From Botryotinia globosa (lineage: Eukaryota > Ascomycota > Leotiomycetes > Helotiales > Sclerotiniaceae): a stretch of 64,000 nucleotides of DNA. The first letter of the stretch is position 1. Every line of letters begins with the position of its first letter. Of this stretch, positions 48,882-60,797 are shown in pieces. The DNA lies in assembly GCA_014898425.1 (NCBI GenBank), contig RCSZ01000008.1, positions 1,003,501 to 1,067,500 on the forward strand, written 5' to 3'. The notes under the pieces were generated by a model that saw only the letters and a program-made list of their open reading frames with translations, searched no databases and was not told the origin of the DNA. The translations under genes were made by a program, and so were the position numbers.

Positions 48882-49038
48882 ATCTAATATCTAATATCTA
48901 ATATCTAATATCTAATATCTAATATCTAATATCTAATATCTAATATCTAATATCTAATATCTAATATCTAATATCTAATATCTAATATCTAATATCTAAT
49001 ATCTAATATCTAATATCTAATATCTAATATCTAATATC
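48882..49038. repeat. Heptanucleotide tandem repeat (ATCTAAT)n
   Basis: About 22 uninterrupted copies of the 7-bp unit ATCTAAT over 157 bp. Every copy I read is identical, so the array is young or kept homogeneous by slippage. It sits between RHO1 and MRPL40, away from both coding regions. It is not a telomere repeat: TTAGGG-type units are absent. Confidence 0.95.
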
Positions 49039-49180
49039 CATCGTCTATATCAACACTATAAAACTCTCCTCAAGCACAACCCTAGCCATCAACTAAGGGG
49101 CTACCAAGGTTCATACATTAGTATCTGCTAGGTAAGGTGACATGCTGTATTACGGAGTATTCTCCACGTATTTTATGCAC

Positions 49181-49219
49181 CCATACCATACCATACCATA
49201 TCATACCATACCATACCAT
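49181..49219. repeat. Pentanucleotide microsatellite (ACCAT)n
   Basis: Roughly eight copies of CCATA/ACCAT with a single interruption (CCATATCATACC) in the middle. Confidence 0.9.
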
Positions 49220-49525
49220 CTATCATTCACTCCACCAACAACCTCACACCATGTCGCCATGCGTTGGAAACAAAAAAGATTGATGACAATGAACAAGCAA
49301 GTACCTAAGCTGTTCGACTGTTTGTTTACCATTCTGCCTCTGCAAAATACATCAAGTCCTTTTATTCCTTTTCCTCATTCCTTTTGCCCTATGTCTTTCG
49401 CTGTCTTTCTCAGCATCGGTGTATAATGTAAAATATGAAAAGGACTTTCTAGTGATCCTTACTCTTGATATTCATTTGAGCCACCACATCTACTAGATAC
49501 TGTTCAACATCAAGTAACACTTTAA

Positions 49526-49560
<35 letters not shown>
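49526..49560. repeat. TA-dinucleotide microsatellite
   Basis: A run of TA repeats with one A insertion. A second, shorter TA run lies at 48735-48756. Confidence 0.9.
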
Positions 49561-50171
49561 CGTATACATTCATGCGCCAGCGACAGCCTTCCACTCCAAC
49601 TTTAAAATCAATACAATAAGTATCGATTGTGAATGATAACTGTAAAGATAGTGGTAAGCTCTGATATGCTTCCTTGGCAAAGTCCATATTTCCTTCCTTC
49701 TTTCTTTCTTTCTTTCTTTCAATTCCTCTCCTGACTCCTGAGTCCGTCCTGACACCAAGCTTAAAAGTCTAGTCTAGACTTGACGGGATGAATGTAATGA
49801 CTAGTATATAGTTTGGCTCGTATACCTGAAAAACATGACTCTGATTACGGATGCTTCCTTGTAGAGTTTCTATCAGGCGTGTGGTATCACCGCATACATA
49901 CATAGTATATATATACCGTTTCACAACATGAATGCCCTTCGAATTGTCAAGTGTTGAGTTATCTAAACTTTCCTTCCTTTGATGGAGATGATGAGCACGT
50001 CCCCAACTTCAGGAGATATCCAATCCGTCAAGTTTACGCACTTCATATGGGGCTGAGCTCCTAGACAATCTGCGCCTCACTCATTCAGTCGCGCCTCATT
50101 TCCTTTCTACCAGGAAAGACAGGACTGCAGGTGCGAACAAGAGTCGCAAGATTTATGGATATTTTGATATG

Positions 50172-50206
50172 TTCTTCTCTTCTTCTCTTCTTCTCTTCTT
50201 CTCTTT
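50172..50206. repeat. TTCTTCTC tandem repeat
   Basis: Four copies of an 8-bp pyrimidine unit, about 400 bp upstream of MRPL40. It is a simple polypyrimidine tract; a promoter role is possible but unproven. Confidence 0.85.
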
Positions 50207-50583
50207 GCTATGACATCTGTCTTTTCTCCGCCCTCTTGATGTCACTTCAACACTCGGTGAATAAATTCAATACAACATTTGTTAAGATAATCAATGAAAT
50301 CTGCCTCACGTGCCGTGTCCCTGAAACTTAAAGATAATGTTTTGATTGGATAGCCTCTATTGGCACATAAACATATCCATGTTCCATTTACCTCCAGCTC
50401 CCCCTGAACCAATTACAGCCCGATTCAAGCCCCGAATGCACCACGTGACTCGCACCCCAATCAAGAATTCTGCGCTAACCCAAAGATCACTAGCCCATTA
50501 TCAACGAAAGCTCCATCCAAAAAAAGTTGAACTGAGCACCCTCACCACCACCAAACGAATCCCCCCTCCTCTCCCCCACCACC

Positions 50584-51848
50584 ATGCAAAAAGTCATTCG
50601 GCGTACAATCCTCGCCGAAAAGCAAGCCTCCCGCCGGCTTGCAAAGAGGCAGCGCAAAAATGAGCTCGACTCTTTTGCCCTTCGGCAGGATAGGATGAAG
50701 CAATGGGGCGCGGAAAATCTAAGAAGGATGAAGGAAAATAAGGTGGTGCGAAGGGAGGATTGGGAATTGAACGAGTTGGCCCCAAAGAGAGATGTGGGCT
50801 CGCAGGCTGAGACATATGGAGCCATTCAGGCTCACTTCACCGAGGTTCCGGTTGCGGGGAGAAAAGAGATATTGGAGATATTGGATTTATGGGGAGGGAA
50901 GAAACATCTGAACATTACGGCGGGAGATAGAGTTGTTGTGATTTCAGGGCGGGACAAGGGAAAGATTGGGAAGGTAGAAAAGGTTGACAAGCAGAGGGCG
51001 GAAGTTACATGTGACGGATTAAATATGGTATGATTTGTGATCTTTTGTGACTCCATCTCTCATTATCCCCACCATGATTGTTTCATTGCCACAAACTAAC
51101 AAATTATCAGATCGATATAGCAGTACCAAAATGGATGTTATCAGACTCCGAGCAAGACCGTCGTCCCACCCGCTCTGTCCCCCAAGGCATTTCCCTGAAA
51201 AACGTCAAACTAGTATTCCCATACACAGATCCTGTGACCGGCCTGACGCGCGACGTCATTGCCAAAAAGCTCGCGCACCACAAAATGTTTCGAGACCGTC
51301 AAGCCCAAACTGTTAAATGGCAGCGCGTAATCCCCGGTGCCGGTGACCGTCCCAATATTATAATTCCATGGCCTAAAGTCGAACCTCGAGAAAAGAAAGA
51401 CTATGATTGCGATACCCTGCGAATGGAAGTTGAAGAAAAGACATTTGTACCCACCCTCATCACGCCACCAATGCCAGGGAGTGTGATTGATGAGTTGAGA
51501 AATAAATATTCTGTATTCAGGACGAGACACGATCCCGAATACATCGAGAGAAAGTTGGAGGAAGATAGACAAAACGAAGCGAAGAAGAAGACAATTGCAT
51601 CAATGAGGACGCCATTGAAGGAACTTAATATGAGAGAAAGAAAATTACGAAAAGCCAAGGGCAAGGGTAAACTTACCACAGGCATGTTATTGAAGATTGG
51701 ACAGGTAATCTCAAGGAGGAGAGGAACGATCATGAGACGGGTGGGTGTTAGCACGGATGGAGAGGCTGGAGTTACAGAAGCTGGAGAAGTCGAGAGCACT
51801 TCTACACCTACATCTACACCTACAGAGCCAGTGCCAGTGGCTGCTTGA
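50584..51848 (+). CDS. MRPL40: Mitochondrial large-subunit ribosomal protein uL24m (54S L40)
   Basis: Exons 50584-51027 and 51111-51848 join in phase 0 across an 83-nt intron (donor GTATGA, CTAAC branch site, acceptor TATCAG), giving 393 aa. The diagnostic part is the KOW motif at ~116-150: AGDRVVVISGRDKGKIGKVE and then AEVTCDGLNM, continuing in exon 2 as IDIAVPKWM. The very basic N-terminus (VIRRTILAEKQASRRLAKRQ) fits mitochondrial import and rRNA contact. The C-terminal extension (LKLVFP-like strand, MRERKLRKAKGKGKL, Thr/Pro tail) is typical of fungal mitochondrial uL24, which is far longer than the bacterial ~100-aa L24. It binds 21S rRNA early in assembly of the large mitoribosomal subunit. 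Confidence 0.92.
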
Positions 51849-52144
51849 TGATCATGCATGTATATTATGTATTTGGAATGAAAGAAAAATGTAAAGATAT
51901 AAATTGTATGGCACATGGACCTTTAAGGCATTCGTGGCGTGCTAGTATGTATAACAAAACTCAGCGCATGTTATTTCCATTCTATTCCCACATGCACAAA
52001 TAGATGTGTTGATGAACTGCGCATGTAAACCACATCACGTACACATTCTTCCAAAACTCTGTCGAGTTTCCAACTGATGCACTTCTGAGTGAAATTCCCG
52101 AAAAACCACAACGTTATTTTACTAAACTACCAAGAGAACCTAGA

Positions 52145-55100
52145 CTAGGTACCCAACAACGTCAATTTTTCAAACGCAGAAAGATGAGGTGCCTCCTTCT
52201 TTCTCCCCGCCGCCTGCAAACTCTCCGCATAAACCGCATCACCACCTACCGGTCTGTATTCCTGACCTTCCGCGGCTGGCTGATCATTTGCATTTACATT
52301 GGTATTTGCAGGTGTATCCGGGGTACCAAAAACCTCTCCCACACAGCCCTTACACAAAGCGACCACTTCTGCCATGCTGCCCTCAATCGCTCTCGCTCTC
52401 TCCCACATTCCTCTTCTCACTAGACCTACGACCAATCTCTCGACTTCACCTCTGGAATCCTCGACGCGCGTCATGAGTCTGCCGACACTGGCGACGAGGT
52501 ATTCTTCTTCGTATACACTTCCCTTTTTACCTCGTGCTCTTTTTCGTTCTTCTCTTCGTCTGTTTTTAGATGTTGCTCTACTGACTCCCGTTCCAACAGT
52601 TCCGACACTTCCATTACCCGTGTAGCGAGTAAACAACGAGCGGTTAGTCGAAACGCGAGAAGAAGCCGCGACGGAGATATCATCTGGGATTTCGCCATCG
52701 CCTCCTCTTTCACCCTCGTAGAAAGCGAGTGGATCGGCGAGTGCTTTTTGTCTCAATTCGCGGATACGGGGGACTTGGGCGAGGAGTTGTGCTTTGCAGT
52801 CTGCTAATAACTCAGTACTTGAAGCGAGGGCATCGCCGAGACCAGGGTCGATCACGCTCTCGAGGAGATCGGGACGGGCTTTGAGTGCAATGAGATGAAG
52901 GGCGTCGGCGAAGAAATATCCTTTGCAGAAGGTTCTGCTGGCGGTTTCGAGAGAGGAGAGGTAATCAAGTTGGAGGGTTGCTGCGGCGTAGTAATCTTTG
53001 CTTTCGATGAGGGCATCGTATAATGTGCTTGCTAACTCAGTGAGTGCGGAGCCGCTCATTGGGTTTCCATCTGCACCGCCGGTGAGAGCACAGAAAAGAG
53101 TTTCGCGCCATTGAGAGGGTCCGGAAGCAAGATAGCACGATGTAGCTTTTGCGTAGTTGTGAAGGGATTCGTAAGCGAGAGCTGCTTCCTTGTAGGAGGA
53201 TTTAGATTCGAGATATTGAGCGTAGAGGGCCGTAATGACAGCAAGGGGTTCGGGATTGTATCGGTAGATAGCTAAAGCAGCTTTGTAGAGAGCATGCTTC
53301 TGAGTATACTTTTGAAGTTCCTCGAAGGCGTTGAGTTCGTGGAGATGGTTAAGCGCTTTGGTGTGGCGAGATAAATAATCATCAATGCTATATTTACGAC
53401 GCAACTCGGTCATTTGTTGTAGGTTTTGCATGAAGGGAAGATATTCTCTGGGATCCTTCTGCGATTGCTGAGCAACTAAAAGAGCAAGATCAAGGTTATA
53501 GAGACCAAGAGCATTCTCATACAGTCGGTTGACATCCGCCAGGAAACAGATATGCTCAACTGCCTTATCAGCCATAGCCTCATCTTCCTTCATCAACTGT
53601 GCAACAACCAATAAGCCATCATCCAATGCAGGTGGATTCTTGCACACATTAGATGTGATGATGTTTTGTAGGTTAGTTGCAGTGCGAGTCTTGAGGACCT
53701 CGAGAACAGCGTCGCAGATCTTGTTAACTTTTGAAGTTTTGGTGGCTGTAATATCGACAGGGTCTTGAGGAGCGATAGCACCATTAGTGGTAGGTACTAT
53801 GTTGCCATTTTGGGAGACAACTCTTGTCTCTTTATACATTGTTTGGGTAACATCCTCCTCTCTCAATGACGATAAGAACAAATCGATATAGGTGATTTTC
53901 TTGACCTGGTCAATAAAAAGTGCAACGTTCGACAAGAACTGCTCTGGAGCATGATCATATAGAATGTTCATATCCACTCGCTGCGTTCTGCAATGAGTGA
54001 AAGCCTTTCTGTAATTCTTTTCCTCAATAAGTTTTCGAATACCTGCAAGAACCATTGCACGAGGGAAAATGGTCTCCAGGTTTCCACGAGGCATTTGCAG
54101 AATAAGACTGAGAGATGCTGGCATTGCAGTGACAAGTCGGGCTCCTCTTTCAATGCTTCGACATCTCTCGTCAATTTCCGGGTCATCTGCTGGGACTTCG
54201 AGGTCTGTTTGAAATTAGCATTGAGACATGTGCAGCAAGGTTCAGAAATACGTACCATGAACTTCTGTGATGTGCACAAATTTGAGAAGATGTGTGGTGG
54301 TAGTAAATATAAGATGTGCCGGTGTAACTAAGAATGATGTGCAATTTCGGACCAATAAGCGTGTGTTTGCAAACAGATGACCGTTGCTAGACAACCCAAA
54401 AGCTATGCGGCCATCTCCATAAGCATTTGGGCCATCACCAAAAGGTATGATATCTACCCAAGGTAATTGCTTGGAGAAATTGCAGGAAGATAAGGAAGCA
54501 TCGCCGAAAGCTAAGCTATGAAGGTCGCCGGAGCTAGTTTGGACGTATGGATGCATTACACCATCTTCAACAAAGCTTGATAGTATCGATACAGACGATG
54601 TAGGGTTATTTTCAAGAGCCTTCTTTTTGACTTCGCCAGGCACCTCGGTGAGATGGTATCTTTGAATGACAGGGCCAGTTTCGGTTCGACCCAAGGCGAG
54701 TATCTCATTCTTGCCACTGAAAGTAATTTGCTGATAAATGGTAGTTTTGATGGCAGAGTCAAATATAAATTGACCAGACAATGTCGGAGTAGGCGCGACC
54801 CGTTTAGTAGCATCTAATTCGAAAATTGAAATACCATCTTGATGTAAAACGGCAAGTGATGAAGCATCAGCATTGATGGCAACATCGATGGCATTAGATT
54901 GTATTGTAACTTCGTGATGACCCATAGGAGGTGGGACGTTAGCTACTCGGAACGGAGTCACCATGAGGTTTTGTCCATCAATAACACCGAGCACTCCGAA
55001 ATCGTGTGGTGGTGCCAAAGTGCCACGAGCTGCTGTGAAAATATACTCTGCAAGATCAATAGTGTCCTCAGCAACAGACAAGAATCTCAGCGACTTTTCT

Positions 55101-56247
55101 GGGTGCCAAGCGACGGGGTTAGTGGCAACCAAAGGAGCATGATGGTTTCTAATCTCTTGCTTGAGGTACCAATGATAATTACCCATTGTCCATAACTGAG
55201 TGCAATCGGCCATCACAACAGCCAACACCGTAGAGTCGGAATTCCAAGCCAATTTGATGTACTGATTGGGAAGTTGGCGTTGCTCTCGAGTGAGTCGGAG
55301 GCTAAACTCTCCATGCCGTAATCCATTTCGCTCAAAAAATACAACATCGATTCTTTCATCCAGTCTTTGAATCCCGGCAATCAAATTTCCAGAAGGTCTC
55401 CAGCTCAAAGCGCCTTCGAGACCATCTACGGGCTCGCTGACACTATCAAGTTCACCTTCTCTAGAATATACTCGGATTATACGACGGGAAGCCGATTCAA
55501 TAGTAGATATAGCAAGATAAGCTCCATCGCCCCTCCAGCTGATAGTGACACTCGAATCATCATTTGGACTTAGAACACCTTCATCAGTCTTCTCAGGCAT
55601 AGTCGGATCTCGTAAAGCTTTGGCTCCTCTGCCTTGGAATTGAGTTTCCTTCTTACCCCAACCAACAGATACATGGTTCGAAGCTTTCAGGTCCTCTTTG
55701 GTCATGGTAGTATCCGCAACGCCATCGAAGCTGCGACTCATCCAAATGACGGTATCTTCCTTAGTTGTGATTGCCAACAATTCTTCGTCAGGTGACCATC
55801 TTGCCGCAGTGATACCAGCATCAACCGAGCCCATAATTTCAATCTGACCTTCACCAGGTTGAGGATCTTCTCTAACGACAATGATGTCGCCACCTGCGAG
55901 AACGAGACATGTTGTCAAGCTATCTCCAAAATAATGAAGACTTAAAACCTTGTCACAGGCCAAATCCGGGTTTGGTGATGGCGCTTCCCATGATGTGATG
56001 AGAGTATCTTCACTACAACTTCAAATCAGCAAAATTCAAAGGCGCTCAATTAGAAAAATTATATATACTGTGATTTTGAGGTTGTCTTGACTCTAATAAG
56101 TTGTATTACTGCGTCATTTTCGGTAGGACCAACGGTACAAACGACAGCATCATTTGCCAGATCCCACGCCGCCGCCGTTATAGGTCTATTCTGATATTGC
56201 GCAGGAGGCTTCCATTGCTCATATTGGATCCCTCTTAAATTTCTCAT
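52145..56247 (-). CDS. ELP1: Elongator complex subunit 1
   Basis: Exons 56247-56069, 56012-54256 and 54204-52145 (minus strand) join exactly in frame over 56- and 51-nt introns to 1331 aa, the normal Elp1/IKI3 length. The N-terminus (MRNLRGIQYEQW) and two WD40 propellers occupy about residues 1-700, with ITAAAWDLANDAVVC, LHYFGDSLTTCLVLAGGDII and ISWRGDGAYLAIS. The C-terminal half is alpha-solenoid/TPR (MVLAGIRKLIEEKNYRKAFT; YKEAALAYESLHNYAKATSC). Near the end is the conserved basic tRNA-binding patch RREERKRARGKKGSVYEEEY. Elp1 is the scaffold on which Elp2-6 assemble and which dimerises Elongator. The complex carries out the first step of cm5U/mcm5s2U wobble modification of tRNA in the cytoplasm. 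The gene is divergent from the DUF3984 gene. Confidence 0.95.
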
Positions 56248-56675
56248 CTTCTCGATATTAATATATTTTATCAAAACATGTGAAAAACTAAAATTTATGC
56301 AAATAAATCTTAAGACATCCTTTTTGTTCAGGCAATGAATGATTCGTCGGAAAATCGTATCCCGGTCATTTTCACAAGCCAGTTTTTTTTGTTTGGTGCA
56401 CACCGACCATAGTAAGCGAGAAACGCTAGTGTACGACCGACTTTCCCTGTAACCCCAGGTTTAATCAGAGGATTGGTGGTGAGACTTCTCTTCTTACATC
56501 TATCAACATTCCACCATACATACCACTTCTCTGCCCATTTGATTCAATAGACATTCGATCCTTCTTCTACGGCTAATATCGCATCATCAAGACGCTTGTG
56601 CATTGTGCATTGTACACTTTATATTTTAATTCTCTCCGATAGATTTCTTGACCCCCCCCCCCCAGATAAACCATA
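56248..56675. promoter_or_regulatory. Divergent promoter ELP1 / DUF3984 gene, with C12 tract
   Basis: A 428-bp spacer between divergent start codons. A homopolymer of 12 C residues at 56652-56663 lies only 12 bp before the plus-strand ATG, so it is probably in the 5' untranslated region. Its length is likely to vary between strains. Pyrimidine-rich sequence precedes it. Confidence 0.45.
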
Positions 56676-57851
56676 ATGGATATCGCATTCAACCAACACT
56701 CTCCTCATAACCGACGTCACAATCGATCTTCCTCCAATCTCACAAATTTGACCATGGCACCCCTAACTACCAAACTTCCTCCCTCGAATGACGATTACTT
56801 TCCCGACCATACATCCTATATTGACAATCGCTCTTCTCCTACAACGCCCTCAATTCTCTCTCGCTCATCATCCCGCGTTTCCGTACGCAAACCCGCCCCA
56901 ATGAATATCTCAATCCCCAAATCGAAATCAAGCATTCACCTCGCTCCTACTCCTCTCACACCCCGCGCACCAGGCCACCGCTCCGGCACAACTACACCCT
57001 CACGCCACTCACATCTAAGAAACACGATCGCTCCAGATAATCTAAAGATCAGTACATTCGGTGAAGATGACCCCCATGATTCAGATTGGCTTCTGCGAGC
57101 CGGCGCCATGATATCATCCTCCACTCGAGAATCCAAGGGCCAATTATGGCTCGTCTCACGCGCAAGTTCAACAAGTTTACAAAAGGATGAGGATGAAGAT
57201 GCATTTGAGCGGGAGCTCGCCAGAGAAAGAGAACATAATAGCAGGAGAGGAAGTAGACGAGGAAGTTTCGATGCAGATGATGAGTTCTCACCTCTTACAA
57301 CGAGACGGAGTTTAAGTTTTGGGCCTGCACATAATAGACCAGCAAGTAGATATGGCAGTCGAGCGAATAGTCGAATAGGAAGTCGAGCGAATAGCAGGAG
57401 AGGGAGTAGGGCGGCGCTGATTATACCAATGACAGCAGATAAAGATGGAGGATACTTCGATACAGAATTCGCACATGAAGAATATCCCGCAGAGCCAGAC
57501 TTTGTAGATGTGGAAGAAGAATGGCTTGAGGATGGTGACGAGGCAAAGAAAGATGAAGCAACGGTTAAGAAATTGGCTAGAGCGAGTAGACTGGGACTTG
57601 GAGGATGGGTAGAAAACCTACTAGGCTGGAGTTTGTTTGCTGTTGAAGAAGATGGAGAAGAAGCCGAATTTGATACATCAGATGAGAAAGGAGAAGAATC
57701 ATCATTGTCATCACGACCGTCGCGACACACCCTTGATGGGATGAGTGACACACCAATTACCGAGCAAATGCCACCACTCAATCCAAATGAAGCCGATGGA
57801 TGGCATGATGCTGCTTGGCTTCTAAGCGTTGCAAGTAAGGTATTGCTATGA
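56676..57851 (+). CDS. DUF3984-family protein
   Basis: A single exon of 391 aa. The N-terminal ~110 residues are Ser/Thr/Pro/Arg-rich and disordered. A conserved-looking block follows: DSDWLLRAGAMISSSTRESK, then GQLWLVSRASSTSL, which I associate with the fungal DUF3984 family. Next is a basic Ser-Arg repeat region (RRGSRRGSFD; SRYGSRANSRIGSRANSRRG) resembling phosphorylation-rich RS segments, an acidic part (FVDVEEEWLEDGDEAKK) and a C-terminal amphipathic segment (LGLGGWVENLLGWSLFAVEE). The last residues WHDAAWLLSVASKVLL may be conserved. Molecular role unknown. The start follows a C12 tract; a second in-frame Met (MAPLTTK) lies 26 residues downstream. Confidence 0.65.
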   Translation: MDIAFNQHSPHNRRHNRSSSNLTNLTMAPLTTKLPPSNDDYFPDHTSYIDNRSSPTTPSILSRSSSRVSVRKPAPMNISIPKSKSSIHLAPTPLTPRAPGHRSGTTTPSRHSHLRNTIAPDNLKISTFGEDDPHDSDWLLRAGAMISSSTRESKGQLWLVSRASSTSLQKDEDEDAFERELAREREHNSRRGSRRGSFDADDEFSPLTTRRSLSFGPAHNRPASRYGSRANSRIGSRANSRRGSRAALIIPMTADKDGGYFDTEFAHEEYPAEPDFVDVEEEWLEDGDEAKKDEATVKKLARASRLGLGGWVENLLGWSLFAVEEDGEEAEFDTSDEKGEESSLSSRPSRHTLDGMSDTPITEQMPPLNPNEADGWHDAAWLLSVASKVLL

Positions 57852-58176
57852 TGTCATATTGCTATACCCTCAAGTCTTTTCTTCTACGATTCTGTTCCGT
57901 CTTGTAGTACAGCTTTCATTATGAATTATAATAAGAACTCTCGGCATGTTCCCCATATGCATCACTACAACTCGTATACATATGTGGTCGTGAAGATAAA
58001 TATGCCACCCAAAGTCATAAAAGCGCCAATATCGCTCCTGCTCAATAATCGATCAAATGCTGCCCATCACTACTTCGCAGAATTTTCTTTCGCCGGAATC
58101 CTTTCTCCCACGTTCATTCGTGTGTAGCAGTTTCAGATAAACAGTATTGCTTCTTCTCTCGCCTCTGCCCGCTCGA
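57852..58176. other. Convergent intergenic spacer
   Basis: About 325 bp between the 3' ends of the DUF3984 gene (plus) and the DUF7918 gene (minus). Presumably shared 3' untranslated sequence; nothing else seen. Confidence 0.5.
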
Positions 58177-60398
58177 TCAGTCGGCAGTCAGATCAATGAT
58201 TTCATCTTCGGCTGTAAAGATGTGTCGTCTTTTAACAGGACGCTCAAGGATAACTTCGAGTTCATCTTCATCGCGTTCATCTACATGTTCGCGCTTCAGA
58301 TTCGCCTCAGGTTTGGTCTGTCCTTCGACCTCTGCCTGCACTTTATCAACGACTCGTGAGATCTCTTCTTGTACCTGCATAGAGAGTTAGTGTCACTGAC
58401 AATACATGAGAGGTATCTGATGGCCCAATCTGGATTAAATATTTGAATGATGGCGCATACCTCGACTACGTTCACAACGTTAAAACCCTTTGCTATGTCT
58501 CTTAATTGTCCTAAATTTCTTTGGATTTCCATCAGTACTCGTGTAAATGGGGTGGCACTAGGCTCCAAAGCTACTTGGCCGACAGGCTTAGGTGTAGCAG
58601 GTGTGACTGGAAGTGCCGAAGCTTCTTGATTGTTGTTTTGGCTATCTACTGATTGACCTCCTTGATTGTCGGTGCTTTTGTCAAGCATTTCACCTGATGC
58701 GAGGGCCGCAGCATTCGGTTTAAACATCGCTTCCGTTGGTGTCTGTACTGGCATTGCAGGTCTAGCTTTTAAAACAAAACTAGGTGCTGCTACCTGTGAA
58801 ATTGATCCAAACGCAGGAACCGATGGATATCTGATCTCTCCTCTGGAAACAGTTGGCGTTACTGGAAGCACTTTTGGGGATGACGCAAACGCAGAGCCAG
58901 TCGTAATTTTGGGGATCATTTGACCGAATTTCTGTGTTGGTGTTGCTGATGAGGAAAAGGCACTGGTGGACAAATTGCTCGTTGCCTGGTCAAGCGACTT
59001 GCCAGTAATAACTGACAGCGCAGGCAGTACTGGCATTGACAAGAAGGCACCAGTTACCGGATCGAAAGATCTTCCTGTAATCACCGACTTTGTGGCTGGT
59101 GGGGGTGGTGTGGCCACTTCGTAAAGAGCCTTATGCTTTTGAGTAGCCGATGCTTGGATTCCTTTAACAGCATTCTTGTCAAGAACATAAGGCCTTTTGG
59201 TTGTGCTTTCAGTCAGGGCAGGTTGTACTAGTACCCCTGGTAATGGCTTCGAAGGTAAAGGAGCTCGACTAACTTTTGGTGTCAATCCCTGGTCCCGAGG
59301 AAGTATCTTGATTCTACGGTCAGTCTTTTTTCCAACCAAACGTTTGAAAATCCTTTGATAATCGTAGAATGATTGTCAAAGGGCAGACGACTTATAAAGC
59401 ACTTACCATCATCCGCTGCAAAACCTCCCTTGATCTATATTTGAAATGGAACTCTGCCAGTGGCTTGTTAACTGGATCAAGATATTCAAGCCGATAGAAC
59501 GTCTCCTGGTCCGATATTTTTTGTGGTTTTCCAAGCCTGTTGTAATAGGTCAGCTTCTGCATTGAATTGTAGACCGTATCTTCTCATATACTCTGTTGCA
59601 TGAGTTACAGCTCTGCCCTTTAACTGTTTTTCGTGAAACTTTGTGTTTATTGGCATGCTCTCCTGCTCCGGAGCAGAGATCGGCGTTGCTACTGGAACGA
59701 CTTTACGGACACGCCAGACCTGGACTATGAGTTCTCCGAGCTGCGAGACTTCTTTTGGGTTGTGCGAAAACGGGGCATCGTCTCCTACATAATCAACATC
59801 AGCTATGTGCAAGATTGAATTAAAGATTGGTCTACCTATTTGAAGCTCAGAAAACTGGAATGCTCTCAATTTTGTGTTTCCGGGTTGCCTAAGGCGGTCT
59901 CCTGCCAAAGTATGCTCCCAGTCATCTGGTTTGAATCCATTTTCATTGCAAATTACAGTTGAACTGTTGAAATGCTCAGCTTAAGAACGATGCTTAACAA
60001 GATCCGGTGTCATTTAATTACCTTGTCTTTTTTCCATCAACTATAGCGAAAAAACCCAGGCAGTAATTTTTCTTCTTTTTGAACTTTGGTATCTTCGCAG
60101 GATCAACGAGGTATTGTAATCCAAACTTCGCACCCGTCTTGGACTCGACATAAACAGACATCTTGTGTTGAGGGCCATTTTGCGTGTTATCATCCTCATT
60201 GTCGTCAAGATCGGGATACTCTGCTGAAATCTTAGGAGCATTAACTGTAACTCTGATAAATGGAACCCCAGGTAAAATCGCCATTTTCGCAGATATTGCT
60301 GGTGAATAGGAAGATTGTTGAGAAGATTGTTGATTGTATGTTATGATTGATGGAAAGGAATTGTCTGGTGTGAATTTACGCGACAACGTAACTGCCAT
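58177..60398 (-). CDS. DUF7918 domain protein with long Pro/Thr-rich insert
   Basis: Exons 60398-60022, 59963-59592, 59536-59407, 59324-58461 and 58374-58177 (minus strand) join in frame, giving about 646 aa from the ATG at 60398, or 608 aa from 60284 (MAILPGVPFIRVTV), which better matches the family start. Family features in order: VYVESKTGAKFGLQYLVDP; NENGFKPDDWEHTL; KLRAFQFSEL; ELIVQVWRVRKVV; LKGRAVTHATELG; and the hallmark YRLEYLDPVNKPLAEFHFKY followed by RSREVLQRMM. The terminal RRHIFTAEDEIIDLTAD is a SUMO-interaction-like end. Exon 4 adds ~290 residues of Pro/Ala/Thr-rich low complexity. A further 51-nt GT-AG segment inside exon 2 could be spliced without changing frame. The role of DUF7918 proteins is unknown. 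Confidence 0.75.
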
Positions 60399-60797
60399 TT
60401 TTGGTTTATTGGGCAAAATTGCAAGCGCATTCTGCGGTACTTTCCTCCAGTAATCGTGGTTTGATAGCTTTGTTCCAAATTCATCATTGTTATATTGTTA
60501 TTGCTCACGAGGTTGCATTCTTTCTAGCTCATGATCACCTTGTACATCTCAATCATCAGATTCATTTCCAAGGTCACAGGCCTTTGATCACCATGTGAAT
60601 GGAAGGTAAAGTTTAGTATGTTATATTTGTTACCCATATTTAACTTGGAATATTCCCTATGCTAATAATTGTCGATAATTCATCATATTCCACCATGAAC
60701 TGTTGGTAAGAGGCCTTTGATACACCAAAAAAGATATTCGCTGGATGTGAGTACCTCAGGTCTCTTACTTCATGCTCTTTCCCTTCCTCGGCGCCCT
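60399..60797. other. Intergenic, nothing recognised
   Basis: About 400 bp upstream of the DUF7918 gene and downstream of the next minus-strand gene. No gene or repeat is supported. Confidence 0.5.

Larger units (their letters stand above)
48118..50583. other. Intergenic region rich in simple repeats
   Basis: About 2.5 kb upstream of RHO1 (minus) and MRPL40 (plus), so both promoters lie at its ends. The middle is packed with tandem repeats: (TA)n at 48735-48756 and 49526-49560, a heptamer array at 48882-49038, (ACCAT)n at 49181-49219, (TTTC)n near 49690-49720 and an 8-bp TTCTTCTC repeat at 50172-50206. No gene is supported. Confidence 0.65.
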
